From Balneola sp. (GTDB lineage Bacteria > Bacteroidota > Rhodothermia > Balneolales > Balneolaceae): a stretch of 64,000 nucleotides of DNA. The notes beneath the pieces were generated by a model that worked only from the letters and a program-made list of their open reading frames with translations, made no database searches and was not told the origin of the DNA. Position numbers and translations under genes: made by a program. Below are positions 63,254-64,000 of the stretch, in pieces. The stretch spans positions 124,001-188,000 of the forward strand of contig NZQV01000007.1 of NCBI GenBank assembly GCA_002696035.1, written 5' to 3'. The first letter of the stretch is position 1. The number at the start of each line of letters is the position of its first letter.

Positions 63254-64000
63254 ATGAAAACGAAAAACATACTTATTTACTCCGGACTGCTTTTAGGTGG
63301 ACTCCTTTTCGGCTATTTACTATTTGGCGGAGGATCGTCCGAGCCGCAGTCGATGGAGGAACATATAGCCGAAACTCATACGAATGCGGAAGGCAACGTG
63401 GTATACACCTGCAGCATGCACCCTCAGGTGCGTGAAGATGAGCCCGGCGATTGTCCTATTTGCGGGATGGAACTCATTCCTGCTAATGAGCTTGGTGAAG
63501 ATAACGCATCAACCCAAAACCCAAATGCGGTGAAAATTTCCCAGGCTGCCATGGCTTTGGCGGATATTCAAACTACGGAAGTCCGAAAAGAGATCCCGGT
63601 TCAGGAAACACGTCTTCCAGGCAAGGTGGTGGTAAATCAAAATCTGGTTTCCAATATCACAGCCCATTTTCCGGGTCGGGTAAGGGAATTGTATGTAGAT
63701 TTTACGGGAGATTACGTCCGCAAGGGACAACGACTGGCGTCCATTTATTCGCCGGAACTGATCACGGCTCAAAGAGAGCTGCTGGAAACGGCCCGGTTCA
63801 AAGAGCAGAATCCGCGTTTGTATGAGTCGGCACGGCGAAAGCTGATGCTTTGGGAATTTCCGGAAGAAACGATCGATCAGATCGAACGATCTGGTGAAGT
63901 GATGCAAGAGCTGGATTTCTTTGCCCCGGTTTCTGGCTATGTGTCAGATATCAGCATTTCCAGGGAAGATCATATCAGTGAGGGTATGGTGATGTATCGC
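63254..64000 (+). CDS. cusB: Periplasmic adaptor (CusB-like, MFP) with N-terminal heavy-metal domain, 3' end outside window
   Basis: The gene is cut by the window edge, 249 codons visible. A signal anchor (~6-24) is followed by a heavy-metal-binding domain YTCSMHPQVREDEPGDCPIC with Cys53, Met55, His56, Cys67, Cys70 and Met72. From ~90 the membrane-fusion-protein barrel and lipoyl parts begin (RLPGKVVVNQN; PGRVRELYVDFTGDYVRKGQ; SPELITAQRELLETA). It bridges CusA and CusC and hands over metal. Confidence 0.93.
   Translation, partial: MKTKNILIYSGLLLGGLLFGYLLFGGGSSEPQSMEEHIAETHTNAEGNVVYTCSMHPQVREDEPGDCPICGMELIPANELGEDNASTQNPNAVKISQAAMALADIQTTEVRKEIPVQETRLPGKVVVNQNLVSNITAHFPGRVRELYVDFTGDYVRKGQRLASIYSPELITAQRELLETARFKEQNPRLYESARRKLMLWEFPEETIDQIERSGEVMQELDFFAPVSGYVSDISISREDHISEGMVMYR

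Overview
The window looks like chromosomal DNA of a Gram-negative bacterium of the Bacteroidota/Balneolota/Rhodothermota type, with Balneolaceae as my best guess. The guess rests on moderate A+T content, many SPII-type lipoproteins, a PorV/PorQ-like barrel, DUF3494, CelD-type acyltransferases and sigma-54 enhancer-binding proteins (EBPs). It is inferred from protein character only. There are no rRNA or tRNA genes, no complete insertion sequence and no CRISPR array.

Left flank (1-6.7 kb): the 3' end of a cyanophycin synthetase (CphA) gene, an ice-binding-like DUF3494 protein, a small membrane protein, an M48 lipoprotein protease, a tiny basic ORF with a very strong terminator, a cupin, and a sigma-54 activator with AAA+ and Fis domains but no receiver.

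Centre (6.8-45.7 kb): a large exopolysaccharide (EPS) locus. Divergent operons start near 17.8-18.1 kb. The leftward arm encodes a Wza-like export lipoprotein, an outer-membrane barrel, a degenerate sigma-54 AAA+ protein, a WecA-like transferase fused to a Rossmann domain, a GH18-like lipoprotein without catalytic residues, a GNAT and two GH5 proteins. The rightward arm encodes Wzz/Wzc-like, CpsD-like, a 53-aa membrane protein, Wzy, Wzx, glycosyltransferases, a CelD-like acyltransferase, a polysaccharide deacetylase and a GH9 endoglucanase. A leftward operon at 31.7-39.7 kb combines an SGNH esterase, a DegT-type aminotransferase, two acyltransferases, a carrier protein, a DltA-like adenylation enzyme and an SsuD-like flavin monooxygenase. 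Divergent from it are a formyltransferase and a hexapeptide acyltransferase. A TagA/WecG transferase and a UDP-uronate-type epimerase close the locus. Five -24/-12 (sigma-54) elements sit before its operons, which suggests one regulon. My main hypothesis is that the polymer carries aminoacyl/formyl decoration made by the carrier-protein module.

Right flank (45.7-64 kb): accessory DNA. It holds an AraC-type regulator, a thioesterase, an NAD(P)-binding DUF2867 protein, a DUF1828/DUF6978-like gene pair bracketed by repeats, a CheB, a PAS histidine kinase, an MFS transporter, a toxin-antitoxin pair and a CusABC-type copper/silver efflux operon. Double-hairpin (REP-like) repeats occur here in five copies. 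Two belong to about 220-bp composite repeats flanking cusA, and one of these lies in frame inside the 5' end of the TolC-like gene.
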